Part shown: positions 6,746 through 6,812 of the stretch, in pieces
Numbering within the stretch: the stretch's first letter is position 1
Layout of the letters: every line of letters starts with the position of its first letter
Assembly (NCBI GenBank): GCA_018814965.1
Contig: JAHIYS010000067.1
Coordinates: 1-6,812 of the forward strand
Source of the DNA: Gammaproteobacteria bacterium
GTDB taxonomy: Bacteria > Pseudomonadota > Gammaproteobacteria > UBA9339
Direction: 5' to 3'
Length of the DNA stretch: 6,812 nt
Position numbers and translations under genes: made by a program
Notes under the pieces: generated by a model
What the model saw: the letters and a program-made list of their open reading frames with translations, nothing else
Databases searched by the model: none
What the model was told of the DNA's origin: nothing

Positions 6746-6754
6746 AAAAAGGAG
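6746..6754 (+). promoter_or_regulatory. Ribosome binding site for the gene starting at 6761
   Basis: AAAAAGGAG ends six bases before the ATG at 6761, close to ideal Shine-Dalgarno strength and spacing. It fixes this ATG as the start of the edge-truncated gene. Confidence 0.8.
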
Positions 6755-6760
6755 ATCATC

Positions 6761-6812
6761 ATGGCCAAGTTACCAGATCCAAAATCTCATGCAGATTGGC
6801 AGATTGCCGAAG
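6761..6812 (+). CDS. N-terminus of a gene cut by the window end, possibly formate-tetrahydrofolate ligase
   Basis: Only 17 codons are visible: MAKLPDPKSHADWQIAE. A strong ribosome binding site and a good promoter directly upstream make it a real start. The DPxxxADWQIAE pattern resembles, from memory, the N-terminus of the long form of formate-tetrahydrofolate ligase, which makes 10-formyl-tetrahydrofolate from formate and ATP in the cytoplasm. The diagnostic P-loop and other family motifs lie beyond the window, so product assignment is tentative; that this is a coding start is much surer. Confidence 0.6.
   Translation, partial: MAKLPDPKSHADWQIAE

Larger units (their letters stand above)
6243..6760. 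other. Long AT-rich divergent intergenic region
   Basis: These 518 bases separate the minus-strand transporter from the plus-strand gene at 6761. I see no convincing coding sequence, tRNA or riboswitch fold. It contains a 12-base perfect palindrome (6298-6309), an odd palindrome GTTAAA-C-TTTAAC (6375-6387), a direct repeat GTTAGAATTT (6593-6602 and 6629-6638), a consensus TATAAT at 6662-6667 with only a poor TTGCTT 19 bases upstream, and a good promoter at 6701-6728. It probably carries control sites for both divergent genes. A small RNA from the TATAAT at 6662 cannot be excluded. Confidence 0.6.

Noticed and set aside
6668..6760. Leader before the edge gene examined for a folate or other riboswitch
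   Set aside because: The leader from the better promoter is only about 26 bases, and no multi-helix fold or known conserved core is visible.

Overview
This is an AT-rich window from a bacterium whose genes carry ordinary Shine-Dalgarno starts and sigma70-like promoter candidates. It holds one large redox enzyme cut by the left edge, a small membrane iron-sulfur protein, two tandem paralogous transporters, and the first 17 codons of another gene at the right edge. The metabolite:H+ symporter (MHS/ProP-like) transporters suggest a Gram-negative proteobacterium, perhaps a gammaproteobacterium of the Legionella/Coxiella kind. The pyruvate:ferredoxin oxidoreductase and membrane ferredoxin-like protein suggest anaerobic or microaerobic metabolism. 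The taxonomic guess is inference from remembered family resemblance and is weak.

Layout. Positions 1-2600 (+) are the C-terminal three quarters of a single-chain pyruvate:ferredoxin/flavodoxin oxidoreductase (PFOR, NifJ type), open at the 5' edge. Positions 2601-2727 are a convergent gap with a long hairpin at about 2638-2697. Positions 2728-3384 (-) encode a 218-residue membrane protein with two CP-type cysteine motifs and two ferredoxin-type 4Fe-4S motifs. Positions 3385-3494 hold a candidate promoter for it. Positions 3495-4727 (-) and 4956-6242 (-) encode the two transporters. The 228-base gap between them (4728-4955) contains a GC-rich pair of inverted REP-like hairpins (4807-4863) inside a wider imperfect inverted repeat bounded by exact 10-base terminal inverted repeats (4757-4926). 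Positions 6243-6760 are a 518-base AT-rich divergent intergenic region with a palindrome near the transporter side and a good TTGACA/CATAAT promoter near the right-edge gene. Positions 6761-6812 (+) start a gene whose N-terminus resembles a long-form formate-tetrahydrofolate ligase; this is tentative.

How the genes may work together. PFOR oxidises pyruvate to acetyl-CoA and CO2 and passes low-potential electrons to ferredoxin or flavodoxin. The neighbouring membrane 4Fe-4S protein could relay electrons between a soluble carrier and a membrane partner, but it is transcribed convergently, so the link rests on proximity alone. The transporters probably import or exchange a small organic solute; the substrate cannot be read from the sequence. 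I see no defence system, CRISPR array, tRNA, rRNA or transposase gene. The most unusual items are the nested inverted-repeat element between the transporters, cysteine and pocket substitutions in the PFOR thiamine domain, and loss of the conserved motif A arginine in one transporter copy.
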